Positions 8,574 to 18,299 of a stretch of 64,000 nucleotides of DNA are shown piece by piece. Below the pieces are notes generated by a model. The model made no database searches. It worked only from the letters and a program-made list of their open reading frames with translations, and was not told where the DNA came from. Origin of the DNA: Clostridiales bacterium. GTDB lineage: Bacteria; Bacillota; Clostridia; Lachnospirales; Cellulosilyticaceae. The DNA lies in NCBI GenBank assembly GCA_019418225.1, contig DYCF01000013.1, forward strand, positions 46,874 to 110,873, read 5' to 3'. The stretch's first letter is position 1, and every line of letters starts with the position of its first letter. Both the position numbers and the translations under genes were made by a program.

Positions 8574-9020
8574 TTACACTCCTTCCATTTGTAATTGTGG
8601 GATATTTAAAGTAAGCTCCATAAAACCAAAGAAATACGGATAAGGTTGCTCTTCTGGCATAGAGGTTTTAATAGGCCTTTCTATGGTATAAAAGTTAAAC
8701 ACTGGCCGAGTTAACACAGCCTTTTTAACAAGTTCCATTAAATGCAGCACATCTACCCAGCCTTCTATCTCCTCACTATACACCCCCAAAATTAACTTTA
8801 AACTTAAGTGAGACTGTTCTTCTAATATCATATCATTGCTATATCGCACAATAATATAAGGAAAATCCTCTTGCTCCTTATCTGCTTCTTGCAGTGGATC
8901 TAAATAACCTAATACAATTTGTGGGTCTTTAACGACATGTGACTTCGTTTTTAAATGGGCTTCTTTTACTGCTCCTTCAAGTACTGCTTTAAAGTCCTGC
9001 ATCACCTGATAAACTGTCAC
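8574..9020 (-). CDS. Probable tail terminator / completion protein
   Basis: A 148-residue protein with the features of tail-terminator proteins: FPYIIVRYSND and a later GWVDVLHLMELVKKAV helix, ending in a beta strand FFGFMELTLNIPQ. These proteins cap the tail tube and join it to the head. The position between the gpZ-like minor tail gene and the sheath region supports the call. The family match is by pattern only. Confidence 0.6.
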   Translation of the reverse strand: MTVYQVMQDFKAVLEGAVKEAHLKTKSHVVKDPQIVLGYLDPLQEADKEQEDFPYIIVRYSNDMILEEQSHLSLKLILGVYSEEIEGWVDVLHLMELVKKAVLTRPVFNFYTIERPIKTSMPEEQPYPYFFGFMELTLNIPQLQMEGV

Positions 9021-9032
9021 TGCTTACCTCCT

Positions 9033-9593
9033 TTAATATTTCTTGAGTAATCGCGTCATTTCATGCTCCAAACGCGTATAAAACATATTGGTCATATCTT
9101 TTTGTACGGTATTTGATACATTTTGCCCTTTTGCCATATATGGAATAGAGGGTCCCATGATTTGCTTAATTGGTAATCTACTTTCCTTAGACCGTTCAAA
9201 TACACCAATATGCCCTGATTTTGTTTGGGCAATAAATGCACCAGGTAAAGTTTTATACCCACCCTTTTTAACAGCTACTTTAAGGGCTGCTGGTCGCTTT
9301 TTGGTCACTGTCTTTGGCGTCGTTTTAAAACGAATTAAAGTCGTGACAGGTGCTGCAGATTTCACCACCCCACCTAATCGACTTACAGTAGCTTTTTGTA
9401 AACTTAAAGTGGCTTTCACATCTTTTGCTTTAATGGTAAATTCACTAGTGACTTCTTTACTAATGGTCATTCGCCCTTTTGTAATAGCCCGATTTGTGGC
9501 ATTTGCTATGGCTCTTTTAGAACCATTGGGAATATTTTTAAGGGCTTTTTCCACACTTTTAATAACCTTTTGATCAACATTTATTTCTACCAT
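9033..9593 (-). CDS. Minor tail protein Z-like
   Basis: A 186-residue basic protein of the prophage minor tail protein Z family (GPZ). It has repeated alanine- and lysine-rich helices, with RAIANATNRAITKGRMT and FTIKAKDVKATLS in the N-terminal half and PSIPYMAKG in the C-terminal half. In phage lambda gpZ acts at the head-proximal tail end. It overlaps the upstream adaptor gene by seven bases. Confidence 0.7.
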   Translation of the reverse strand: MVEINVDQKVIKSVEKALKNIPNGSKRAIANATNRAITKGRMTISKEVTSEFTIKAKDVKATLSLQKATVSRLGGVVKSAAPVTTLIRFKTTPKTVTKKRPAALKVAVKKGGYKTLPGAFIAQTKSGHIGVFERSKESRLPIKQIMGPSIPYMAKGQNVSNTVQKDMTNMFYTRLEHEMTRLLKKY

Positions 9594-9904
9594 GATTCAT
9601 TCGCACCTATGGCAATTTCATAAAGTCCCTCTTTTTCTTTGCAAGAAACAACTAAATAAATCTTGCCATCGAGTTTGAGTGTTTTGCCTTCTACAGGCCT
9701 ACTCTTTAAATGCCTTGCTTCAACAAGTAAAAGTAAATCACCTAAATAAGTTCCCTCAGCTGCTTTCATTTGCCTTTTTTGAAGTTCATCCTCACCAATG
9801 ATTAAAGGGACCGTTTGGTCCCCTAACTCATGATACTGTGCAAATTCCATGACACTTATTAAATGCTCTAAATCTTGACTTAACTGGGCTTTAAATTTGT
9901 CCAT
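9587..9904 (-). CDS. Probable head-tail adaptor protein
   Basis: A 105-residue protein in the usual slot for a head-tail joining protein, between the capsid block and the tail genes. It contains PLIIGEDELQKR and a beta-rich C-terminal half (GKIYLVVSCKEKEGLYEI). I do not recognise a named family with certainty. It overlaps the genes on both sides by a few bases, showing translational coupling. Confidence 0.5.
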   Translation of the reverse strand: MDKFKAQLSQDLEHLISVMEFAQYHELGDQTVPLIIGEDELQKRQMKAAEGTYLGDLLLLVEARHLKSRPVEGKTLKLDGKIYLVVSCKEKEGLYEIAIGANESW

Positions 9905-10247
9905 CTTCCACTTCCTCTATGTAATCTATAATCTGTGCCACAAGTTCCGGATGCTTAAGTCCTAAATCTAAATTTAGACCAATAGATGCTGCATATTCTA
10001 CTAACTCTTGCTTCTTCATCTTTTCTAAGGCCTCAGTATCTAAATAAGCTACTGTATCCTCTTGGTCATCAAAGTCTTGTGCTTCATCTTGTATAACTTG
10101 CGCTTGATGTTGTACACATTCTGCCACACCTAAGTGAATTAAGCGCTGGCCTTCTGCCTCTGAGATTTCTATACAGTCACCTTTTCGGTATTGGACAAGT
10201 TGCCTATTTTCTCTTGTTGCAATCTTTGCTAATACTTTTAAAACCAT
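9891..10247 (-). CDS. Head-region protein with SAP-like C-terminus
   Basis: A 118-residue acidic protein just downstream of the capsid gene. The C-terminal part (LEKMKKQELVEYAASIGL then HPELVAQIIDYIEE) looks like a small SAP or HeH helix-extension-helix module, which is frequent in phage head-tail connector or head-completion proteins. The N-terminal part is a short beta region. The exact role is unknown. Confidence 0.55.
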   Translation of the reverse strand: MVLKVLAKIATRENRQLVQYRKGDCIEISEAEGQRLIHLGVAECVQHQAQVIQDEAQDFDDQEDTVAYLDTEALEKMKKQELVEYAASIGLNLDLGLKHPELVAQIIDYIEEVEDGQI

Positions 10248-10259
10248 AAGTCACCTCCA

Positions 10260-11276
10260 TTATTTAACTACTGCCACATACCAACCATCTACATCATAAG
10301 GTCTAGGGACTGGGCGTGAAGTCATTCTTAACATCTTACGTTCATTTTCATGATCCACCCAAAACTTAGGTACCATTTCAAAGTCATAGGTCACAAAATC
10401 TTCTCCCTCTAACTGTGTCACTGCACTATACTCAATAGACCCTACTGTTTCAGGTAATAGCAGCACATGTCCTCCAGGTAACATTGGTTGCTCTTCACCT
10501 TCATCATCAATAAACCATTCATCATAACAATAAATATCTAAATCTAGTTCAATAAGTCTACCTAAGAAAGTGAGTGACGGATCTACCACCCTTGGAGTAA
10601 TATCTGCTGTTTTGAGATTTAATAAATTTAGTTCTTCTTGTACGGCTTTATTTTGCTTAAAGAGCTGATACACATCAGACGCCATTAAACAAATCTTAGG
10701 TGCCTTGCCAGTCTTTTTAATAATTTCTTTACGCCATCTTGTTAAATCCTCTAAAATACCAGCTGTGGTGGTATCCCATTTTGCTTCACCAGTTAAAATT
10801 TCTTTGTTATCAAACTGATAATCAATTTGAATATCTAAACCTTCTTCTTCATCTTGAATATCAATACAACCATTTAAAATGATTTCGCGGCACATCCATT
10901 CTTTACGTCTTAAAATATATTCTTCTAGTTCACTTAAATCAGCGGCTAATATTTCCCTACTTCTTTGGGCAGGTGTTTTATTGCTATAAATACTTTCGCC
11001 TAACGACTTTTGTGAAATATCATCTGCTGTGGTCATACGTTCTGGTGCAATTTTAGGCGCCTTAATGAGCCTACTTGAATAACCTGCTCTTGTAATCAGC
11101 TTACCGCCTTTACGTTTGGCTACAAAAGGTGCCATCAGACGTTTTCCCTTTTTTGTTTCAATTTCTAACAATTCCTGCACATGCACCTGTGAATGTGGAA
11201 AGAAGCCTGTAAAAAAGCTTCTCATAGGTGTTCTAAGTTCTAAAGCTTGTAACATTGCTTTTGTTGTAATTGGCAT
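10260..11276 (-). CDS. Major capsid protein, phage capsid protein E type
   Basis: A 338-residue protein of the lambda gpE-type major capsid family. Typical stretches are RTPMRSFFTGFFP near the start, ARRSREILAADL-like at about residue 105, and a C-terminal KMLRMTSRPVPRPYDVDGWYVA-like region. It builds the icosahedral shell. It directly follows the decoration protein gene with three bases between, and the protease is further upstream, the classic order protease - decoration - capsid. Confidence 0.9.
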   Translation of the reverse strand: MPITTKAMLQALELRTPMRSFFTGFFPHSQVHVQELLEIETKKGKRLMAPFVAKRKGGKLITRAGYSSRLIKAPKIAPERMTTADDISQKSLGESIYSNKTPAQRSREILAADLSELEEYILRRKEWMCREIILNGCIDIQDEEEGLDIQIDYQFDNKEILTGEAKWDTTTAGILEDLTRWRKEIIKKTGKAPKICLMASDVYQLFKQNKAVQEELNLLNLKTADITPRVVDPSLTFLGRLIELDLDIYCYDEWFIDDEGEEQPMLPGGHVLLLPETVGSIEYSAVTQLEGEDFVTYDFEMVPKFWVDHENERKMLRMTSRPVPRPYDVDGWYVAVVK

Positions 11277-11279
11277 AAT

Positions 11280-11654
11280 TTATCCCTCCATCACGCAATC
11301 TGTAAAGATGCCTAGTTCTCTTAATTGTGTTTCATAATGTGCTAAAGTTGTTCCCTCTGCAAAGCTTAAAGCTGCTGCATTAAAATCACCTGTCAAATAC
11401 ACCTCGGCAATGGCATAATCTGCTGCTTCACTACTTGTGACAAGCTCATCTGTTAAAATGCCATAAACCTGCTCTTCAGTTTTAGTATGATTTGCTAAAC
11501 TCCCTTTTTTCTCGGCATCTAGTGCAATGATGCTGCCTCTTTTTAAAATACCTTGTCCGCCATTAAGCTTCACAAAACCTGTTTTAACAGGAATCTTCGT
11601 ACTTGCAAATAACTGATCTGCTGTCACTGTTATCCCCTGTGTCACATAATCCAT
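11280..11654 (-). CDS. Head decoration protein, gpD-like
   Basis: A 124-residue protein of the bacteriophage lambda head decoration (gpD) family: VKTGFVKLNGGQGILKRGSI and YGILTDELV stretches, and a final part with VYLTGDFN. The protein trimerises on the capsid surface and stabilises the head. It shares one base with the stop of the protease gene and sits just upstream of the capsid gene. Confidence 0.75.
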   Translation of the reverse strand: MDYVTQGITVTADQLFASTKIPVKTGFVKLNGGQGILKRGSIIALDAEKKGSLANHTKTEEQVYGILTDELVTSSEAADYAIAEVYLTGDFNAAALSFAEGTTLAHYETQLRELGIFTDCVMEG

Positions 11655-12769
11655 TATCTTGCCCTCCTTGTATCTTTATTCATAGCGGCGGCAAGTGCAG
11701 CTGCCTCAACATCTTCTTGTGTTTCATGACTTGGTGTAAGTTCTGCCCCAATATGCTGGACCCCTGACGCCTCACTATCTTGTGCCAAGTGATTTAAAAA
11801 CTGTTGGCCTTTCTTAGACGCCTCTTGTAAGGCATTAAAAGCTAACTCCTGGGCATTCATAGGCTTGGTATACTTGGCAGCCTCCACCATTTCTGCTGGA
11901 ATACTATTTGAAATTTGTTCAATGCCTTGAATACGTTGTCTCTCAGCTTGAATGCCCTCCTCTTTACCCTCATTACGAATTTGATTCACTAAATCAGGGT
12001 ATTGTGCTTTTAATTCATCTAATGTCATTGTTTGTTCTCCTTCCTCTGCTTTTGCATTTAATTGATGTTTTAATGTATTTGTGGGAATGTTTGGTCCTAT
12101 TGATGTCTGCATATATTTAGCCTTAAAAGCCTCTACATTCCCGCATTTAATGAGCTCATTCACAATATCTGTATTAGGCATAATAAAACCTTCATGTAAG
12201 GCTGCCACAGGCTGTAATGGCATGGTATCTTCTAACTGACCTTCTTCTACAAACATGATTTTATCCACTAATTTGAGATTTAAGGCCTGCTGCGGTGTGA
12301 GCCAGGTTTCATTATTCATCAGCTCTTTTACTTCTGCTTCACTCATACCGGTTTTAAGTCTATAAGCATTTACAAGGGTACGGTCTACTACCTGTAACAT
12401 TTGACTGGTATCCTCCATGGAACGATAATTCCCTTCATTGCCTGTAGAAGCGCAGTGAATCATCACCTCCCCTGTAGGACTTATCCAACATTCTGCTGCC
12501 ATAGCTACAATACTGGCAGCACTGGCGGCAAGACCTACAATTTTATTTAAAACCTTGCCCTTATAGTCTTTTAAAGCTGTATAAATTTCACTGCCCACAT
12601 AAGTCGAACCCCCATAAGAATTAATATGGACCTCTACATCTTCACCCTTTGCCTCCTCTAAGGCCCTAGTTACCATATTTGCAGTTGTATATGGATACCC
12701 TAGCCAGGCATAGGCCCATTCATATTCTTGTGGGATAATAAACCCTTTCACATTAATAATCTTTGGCAA
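11654..12769 (-). CDS. Head maturation protease, ClpP-type, with scaffold tail
   Basis: A 371-residue protein. Residues about 1 to 180 form a ClpP-like protease: VHINSYGG, then GLAASAASIVAMAA with the likely nucleophile serine, and VMIHCAS with the likely histidine. The C-terminal 170 residues (a long charged coiled-coil region, then AALAAAMNKDTRRAR) look like a fused scaffolding part that is removed during head maturation. It lies between the portal gene, two bases upstream, and the decoration gene. Length is normal for a protease-scaffold fusion. Confidence 0.85.
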   Translation of the reverse strand: MPKIINVKGFIIPQEYEWAYAWLGYPYTTANMVTRALEEAKGEDVEVHINSYGGSTYVGSEIYTALKDYKGKVLNKIVGLAASAASIVAMAAECWISPTGEVMIHCASTGNEGNYRSMEDTSQMLQVVDRTLVNAYRLKTGMSEAEVKELMNNETWLTPQQALNLKLVDKIMFVEEGQLEDTMPLQPVAALHEGFIMPNTDIVNELIKCGNVEAFKAKYMQTSIGPNIPTNTLKHQLNAKAEEGEQTMTLDELKAQYPDLVNQIRNEGKEEGIQAERQRIQGIEQISNSIPAEMVEAAKYTKPMNAQELAFNALQEASKKGQQFLNHLAQDSEASGVQHIGAELTPSHETQEDVEAAALAAAMNKDTRRAR

Positions 12770-12771
12770 TT

Positions 12772-14331
12772 TTACGCCCCCTCTCCTTTTGATATGGCTT
12801 GCATTTTTTCATTTTCTAAAACTAACTGCTCAATATTGCGGTCAAAGTCGCCACCATTCATTTCAATGGTTTCGCGTTCTCTGGTTGAAAAGCCATTTTC
12901 CACACGTTTAGCTGCTGCAGTTACTTCTTTAACAGGGTCTAATTGCCCCGGTGCTGGACCATTCCAATCTGCCCTTGAATAAGCCTTGCGAATGGCAGGA
13001 TCATTAAAGAAACCGGGTGCCTGAATACGCCCTCTTGCTACTGCTTCACAAAGCCATATTTCATAAATCGGCTGACAAAAATCATTAGCAAACCAAGTTC
13101 GGCGCATTTTAAAAGCCTTCCACGCTTCCAGTAAAGCCGCTCTGCTGGCTGAATAACTGGATGTGAAAGACTTCGTTAAAAGTTCATAAGGTATTTCTAG
13201 GGCTGCCCCTATATATTTGGCCATTGCCGACACAAAACCATCAAAATTTACATTCGGCCTTTTTGCATCGGCAATCTCGATACTTTCTCCCTCATTTAAA
13301 ATGTTAATGGCACCTGGTCCTAACTTATAATCTGGTGTTTCAATGGGTACCTCTTCATCCACCACACCTTCAAAATCTCTAGCGGTTTCAGCTGGTGACT
13401 CAGATTTTACAAATACAGTAAAAAATGCATTAATTACTGCTGCCATCAGCTCTGCTTCCGTATACCTTGTCAGTTGCTTCAAACTTTCAATTACAGTGGC
13501 TAAATAAGGCACACCGCGATATTGATCCGGTCTTTCAGCTTCCATAACCTGCAATACATTAGGCAAACCTGTTTGTGCACCAAACGCCTCTACTCTTCGC
13601 CATTCTTTTTGTACATCTAGGCTAGAATCCGGATAGGCATTACAAATATGATACGCAACCACTGCACCTTCCTTATCTATCTCCACCCCATTGTAAATGC
13701 GGTTCCCATTAGGTGCCTTATATCTTAAATTTAGATAATCTCCTGTAGCTCGTGGTGTGGCAATGCGGTCACCTTCAATTAAATGTACTTTAAGACCATA
13801 GGGCATATAATCAGTTGTTGGTAAATGCTTAATAAGTGCAAAACAATCGCCATTAATCAGCCAGGACATTAACGCCACCTGCTGTAATTCATAAAAATCA
13901 TTCAGGCCTAAATTGTCACAACGCTTAGACTCTGCCCACAGGTTAAATTCTCTTTCAATTTGCTTTTCTAATTAATCAGCAGCTTCATGACTTATACCCA
14001 AAGCCTTAAAATCAACACGACTTTTAAGTTTAAGACCTGCCCCTACTACATTGGTACGATTTGTCTTAATGGCACTGGTGGCTAAAGGTGCTGTCATAAA
14101 TAAACTTCTAGACCGTTGCCTTAAAGTATTTAGATTTAAGTCAATATCCTCTTGGGGACTTAAACTCTCTGCATACCAACCTTTCATGGCATTTCTTTTT
14201 GTACTGGCACCGCCTTCATCATAACCACTATTTTGAATGCTCCTCACCATATTCAGTTTTATTCGAGCCGCCTCACGCTTTAGCGCCACCTGCGGGCTTA
14301 CCAATTCCCAAAACCTATCTACAGCATTCAC
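12772..14331 (-). pseudogene. Portal protein, lambda family, broken by one in-frame stop
   Basis: The frame gives about 519 codons, the usual portal length, but contains one TAA at 13972-13974 (minus strand). Before it lie 119 residues ending GISHEAAD. After it the same frame continues LEKQIEREFNLWAESKRCD and then ELQQVALMSWLINGD, the typical portal core, to the stop at 12772. A CAA-to-TAA change would explain it (glutamine in ADQLEKQ). The portal dodecamer is the DNA entry channel of the head, so head filling should fail unless the stop is read through or the downstream part restarts. No second lesion is visible. A sequencing error cannot be excluded. Confidence 0.8.
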
Positions 14332-14343
14332 TATTTCACCTCC

Positions 14344-14565
14344 TTATCTATCCATTGGAATAATCCGCCTGACTTTCTTCGTTTTATTTTCTAATTGTAA
14401 AACCTTAGCTTCTAGCTGCTTAATCGCCGCTCTTACTTCACTTAAATTGGCTCTTGTTAAAGACCGACTCCCTATGGTATAAGATTGGCTCATTAAAATA
14501 GCAGCTTCTGCATCATAATACATTTGCAGCCGCTGCTTAGTCACGGTTAATAAACTCGTATTCAT
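14344..14565 (-). CDS. gpW-like / DUF6148 head-tail connector
   Basis: A 73-residue protein between terminase and portal. It has LQMYYDAEAAILMSQSYTIG and a helix RAAIKQLEAKVLQLE, the pattern of small gpW/DUF6148-type proteins that stabilise the head-tail junction. The start ATG is preceded by plausible spacing. Position 12 bases before the portal start is standard in these phages. Confidence 0.65.
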   Translation of the reverse strand: MNTSLLTVTKQRLQMYYDAEAAILMSQSYTIGSRSLTRANLSEVRAAIKQLEAKVLQLENKTKKVRRIIPMDR

Positions 14566-14640
14566 TCAGTTTTCGCCCTTTCAGTTTGAACTTTAAATTA
14601 ACATCTAAAAATTTGGCTACCATTGATACTTAGATATAAG

Positions 14641-14672
14641 AATAGGACCTCCTTGTAGGAAGTCCTATTTTA
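14641..14672. terminator. Intrinsic terminator between Abi-like gene and head genes
   Basis: A 13-base stem with one mismatch (AATAGGACCTCCT against AGGAAGTCCTATT, arms 14641-14653 and 14657-14669) and a three-base loop, followed by a short T run on the plus strand. It stands in the 271-base gap after the Abi-like gene and would limit read-through in either direction. Nothing else was recognised in this gap. Confidence 0.5.
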
Positions 14673-14836
14673 AATAACTATTTTTTTGCTTGATGCAAAT
14701 CTATCTTAATACTTTTTTAATATCTTGTAACGTCATCATACTTTAAATTCAGAAGTATGTAATTTGATTTTAGCCTAACAATATGTTCTATAGTTATGTT
14801 ACATTTCTTAAAAAAATATAAGATAATCTGTATTTT

Positions 14837-15742
14837 TTATCCTAAGTATTGTATAGCTAATGCAATTAGTGATAAACAACGATTAAAAAGATAATCGTAA
14901 TGACGAACATCAATAATATCAATCTTATTCGTTTCATGATGACGTATGCGATATTCATTTCCAATCTTTGTCAACTCAGCAAATTCAGCATCAAATAACT
15001 TAATAAAGTTACTATTTCCACCTGCTATATCATTTATTATGTTTCCTACTGACTGCTTCTTATTTAGTGTTATATAGTAAGTTTTGAGACGTTCTAACGC
15101 ATCCCAAATCTTTTCTACGGAATCTTGTCGAGCTGCAGAATTAGGTGTCTTATATAATGCAATAGCATCCTCCAACAACTCTTTTAAACCTAACTCCTGT
15201 ATCGCTGCACAATTATTTTCAATTTCTACTGTAAGCGGACTATTCTCAATAATTCTTTCAATAATTTTCTCATCTGTCAGTTCATAAAGTACTCCTGCTT
15301 CAATAAATATCTCATTTACTTCCTCTTGAAAAACCTCAAATACATTTGAAGTATTTAAACACGCTATCTCTTTATAATTTCGATAAGTTGTATTATTCCA
15401 CTCTTCAGAAATATCTTTAATATTTTGTGCGATATACTCTATAAGATCTAAAAGTGCATACTGGTCATATTGATCATCATATGTTGGTGCACAAATTCTA
15501 TCATTTTCATTTCTAAAAAGAGCCGGAATCTTCACCTTAATCTTAGTGACAAATCCTCTTTCATCAAATGTAACATAATCTTGATTAAGAAAGTCATAAT
15601 GACAATTTAAAGTAAAAATATGTGTTAAGTTCTTTTGATATTTTCTACAACAATCTAAAAGTAATGAATAGACATCACTACTAATAGAATATGTTTTTTC
15701 TCGTGGTGCTCTTACACCATGTCTTTCACTATATAATTTCAT
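14837..15742 (-). CDS. Possible abortive-infection (AbiJ/HEPN-like) protein
   Basis: A 301-residue protein, inserted between terL and the gpW-like gene. It starts with KLYSERHGVRAPREKTYSI. The C-terminal 50 residues (FAELTKIGNEYRIRHHETNKI and DYLFNRCLSLIALAI) resemble the helical end of AbiJ/HEPN-type abortive-infection proteins. The RIRHH motif is close to but not an exact HEPN R-x4-6-H motif. The gene is AT-rich compared with its neighbours and stands in an isolated spot with untranslated DNA on both sides. A defence role is inference; it could be a different phage cargo protein. Confidence 0.5.
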   Translation of the reverse strand: MKLYSERHGVRAPREKTYSISSDVYSLLLDCCRKYQKNLTHIFTLNCHYDFLNQDYVTFDERGFVTKIKVKIPALFRNENDRICAPTYDDQYDQYALLDLIEYIAQNIKDISEEWNNTTYRNYKEIACLNTSNVFEVFQEEVNEIFIEAGVLYELTDEKIIERIIENSPLTVEIENNCAAIQELGLKELLEDAIALYKTPNSAARQDSVEKIWDALERLKTYYITLNKKQSVGNIINDIAGGNSNFIKLFDAEFAELTKIGNEYRIRHHETNKIDIIDVRHYDYLFNRCLSLIALAIQYLG

Positions 15743-15871
15743 AATTCATCTCCCTAAATTCTAATTTACTAGCATATAAAAGTTCTATTTATTCTTAGTA
15801 TAATACAATTCAGGATGGTTTGTATATTATCTTGTCTAACAATACCTATTTTTTCCTTATATATATCAGCT

Positions 15872-17743
15872 TCATAATTCTACACCTCTATTAGCCACCC
15901 CACTTTTTCTCTTTAAATGCTTCATTTGGGGCTTTTTGCTACTTTTCATATAATTAATGCCCTTTGCTACCTTTTCACTTAAGCTATCCCAGTTAGGATT
16001 TAAAATATCTACCGCTGCGGTGGCATAATTGCGTAGATCTAAAGGTTCATTTCTAGTTCCTGCTTTTTTGACCCACTCTAGTCTTGGCTTACCTTTTACA
16101 AAGCGAATAAGACGCTGCTCACTATTTAACCCTTTCATAAAGCTACTTTCATAACCTCTCTCTGCATTTTTAGGAAAGTGACAATAGCCTGGGCCTACTT
16201 CCTTAATTTTTAGCCTTGCCATAATGAGTTCTTTGCCTTGATCTACACCTAGCATAAAGATTCTTACACCTGTCTTGGTATTAGTAGTCTGCTTGTTAAC
16301 AAGTGGAATACCAACACCACCTTGCCCTTTAATACCATAGATACGTTTATGTTTACGTTCCATTTGCTTAATAAAACGATAGGCCTGGTCTGTAAAATGT
16401 CCACCTGTATCTAGACAAGTGGCAGCAATTAATAAGCTTCTACCATCTTCAAAATAAAGCTCGGTATCTAAAAAATCTTCTAGCTTGTCCCAGGTTTCTT
16501 CTTTTGTTAAATCCCCTTTAATGACTTTATATTGAATACCCCAGCTCTCATAACCTTTGCCCCAGCCCACAACTTCTATTTCAAAGCGGTCATCTTGCAC
16601 GTCTACACCTGCTGTGACTAAAACAACGCCTTCTGGCAAATCAGACAAGTAATATTCACGTCTTGCTAAAAGCTCTTCATCTTCTACCTGTTCTCCATCG
16701 GCCCGCTCTTCCCAGACTTCACCTAAAGACGTATTAATAAAGGCTTTAAGCTGCTCAATACTGCCAGTTTCCTTTTTACTTTTCATAGCCTTTTTGAAAG
16801 CTGCAATAATTTCGTCCCAATGTTTCCAGGGTGACGCTAGCTCATTTAAATGAAAGCCTCTTATTTTATTTTCATCATGGGCATGAATCCACTTGCCTTT
16901 TTGCTCCTTCCACTCCATTTCTGTAAAATGCTCTAGGCAGTGCATACATTGCATAGTAGCATCCTCAAATCTTAAACGCTTAAATTCTAAAGGCTGATAT
17001 CTACCACAACAGGGACAAGGCAAATTCCATTCCCCTTTAGAACTGGCTTCATATTCTTGGTCAATTCTTGAAATACCTTTAATCGTTGGCGTAGATACTT
17101 TAATAATCTTACGATTCCAGAACGTATTGGTACGCTTTTCACCTAAATCTACAGGGTCACCATCTACACCTGCAGATGCAGGATAACGATCTACCTCATC
17201 AAAAAGTACCACGCGAATCGGTTTTGCGGATAAGCCTACTGGAGAATTGGCACCAACAATAGTTAAAATCCCACCTGGGAATTTCTTTTTAAGGATTGTA
17301 TTTTCACTATCTCTACTTTTAGAAGGTCTAATTTTATCGCGAATACAAGGTGTATCCCGAATCATATTGGCAAGCCTATCTTTACTAAAATCTTCTGCTG
17401 CGGTTTCTGTGGGCTGAACTACCAACATGGGACTAGGTTCATGGTCTACAATATAACCAATGGTATTGAGTACAATTTCAGTCTTTCCAACCTGACTGGA
17501 ACTTTTAACAATCACATGATGCACCCCATCATCACTAATGGCATTCATAATTTCCCTTTGATAAGGTGCACGATCTGTATTCCAGCGGCCATGCTCTGAA
17601 GAAGCTTCAGCCGATAAACGCCTATTGGCATCTGCCCATTCGCTCAGTTTTAAAATAGGTGGTGGCTCTAAAGTCTTAGCGACTTTTGCAAATAATGCTA
17701 AAGTGTTATTCCTAGTCCTTTTCTTCTTTGATTGTACTGTCAT
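15872..17743 (-). CDS. Terminase large subunit, GpA family
   Basis: A 623-residue packaging motor of the lambda gpA family. The ATPase domain (about residues 60 to 250) has a Walker A-type SSSQVGKTE and a Walker B VVLFDEVDR. The zinc-finger-like CPCCGRY and CMHC segments follow at about residues 245 to 270. The nuclease domain starts at VTAGVDVQDDRFEIEVVGWG and includes CLDTGGHFTDQAY. It cuts and translocates phage DNA into the head. It overlaps the small subunit gene by 32 bases. The gene looks complete. Confidence 0.93.
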   Translation of the reverse strand: MTVQSKKKRTRNNTLALFAKVAKTLEPPPILKLSEWADANRRLSAEASSEHGRWNTDRAPYQREIMNAISDDGVHHVIVKSSSQVGKTEIVLNTIGYIVDHEPSPMLVVQPTETAAEDFSKDRLANMIRDTPCIRDKIRPSKSRDSENTILKKKFPGGILTIVGANSPVGLSAKPIRVVLFDEVDRYPASAGVDGDPVDLGEKRTNTFWNRKIIKVSTPTIKGISRIDQEYEASSKGEWNLPCPCCGRYQPLEFKRLRFEDATMQCMHCLEHFTEMEWKEQKGKWIHAHDENKIRGFHLNELASPWKHWDEIIAAFKKAMKSKKETGSIEQLKAFINTSLGEVWEERADGEQVEDEELLARREYYLSDLPEGVVLVTAGVDVQDDRFEIEVVGWGKGYESWGIQYKVIKGDLTKEETWDKLEDFLDTELYFEDGRSLLIAATCLDTGGHFTDQAYRFIKQMERKHKRIYGIKGQGGVGIPLVNKQTTNTKTGVRIFMLGVDQGKELIMARLKIKEVGPGYCHFPKNAERGYESSFMKGLNSEQRLIRFVKGKPRLEWVKKAGTRNEPLDLRNYATAAVDILNPNWDSLSEKVAKGINYMKSSKKPQMKHLKRKSGVANRGVEL

Positions 17744-18299
17744 AGTTTTCTACTTCACCTTCATCATATTCAATATATTCTTCCCCATAGAAATCAGCAG
17801 GGTCATAGTCCTTTAACTCCATAAGCACCTCTAGAATTTCTTTCGTTAATACTTCTCTTACTTCATTGGCAGCTGATTTACCCACTAAAAGCGGTGCTAA
17901 CTTAGAAGGCAAGGCAATCATCTTGGAACGAAAAGAAGCTAACATATCCATCATCACATCTGCTACATCCTCTGATTTATGCACTTCACCTTTCATTAAA
18001 GCTAATTTAATTTCAGACTGTTGTCGCTTAATGCGTTCATGAATGGCCTTTTCTTTATCCAGGTCGATTTCATGATCTTCACTGCCCTTTGCAATGTCAC
18101 TTTCCATCTTGAGCATTTTAATATAGGTCTTAATACTTTCAGGTAATACATATCGCCCTTTTGCAGCACGCTTAAAGATACCTTCACTGGCAAGTTGACG
18201 CACACGTCTATCTGTGACACCTAATAATTCACCTAATACAGAAGCTGATACGGTTAGACCTTCAATTGTATCTGTTTTCGTAATCTCCTTTTCCTTCAC
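17712..18299 (-). CDS. Terminase small subunit, Nu1-like
   Basis: A 195-residue protein with an N-terminal winged helix of the Nu1 type (SASVLGELLGVTDRRVRQLASEG) and a charged helical C-terminal half with LASFRSKMIALPSKLAPLL, typical of phage terminase small subunits. It recognises the packaging start site. Translation starts at GTG (18297-18299) with GAGGTGAG upstream. It overlaps terL. The non-coding stretch upstream is a likely place for its binding site. Confidence 0.8.
   Translation of the reverse strand: MKEKEITKTDTIEGLTVSASVLGELLGVTDRRVRQLASEGIFKRAAKGRYVLPESIKTYIKMLKMESDIAKGSEDHEIDLDKEKAIHERIKRQQSEIKLALMKGEVHKSEDVADVMMDMLASFRSKMIALPSKLAPLLVGKSAANEVREVLTKEILEVLMELKDYDPADFYGEEYIEYDEGEVENYDSTIKEEKD

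Noticed and set aside
12772..13878. Downstream portal fragment as a separate gene
   Set aside because: It has the same frame as the upstream part, portal-like residues continue through the gap, and its first ATG has no proper ribosome site.
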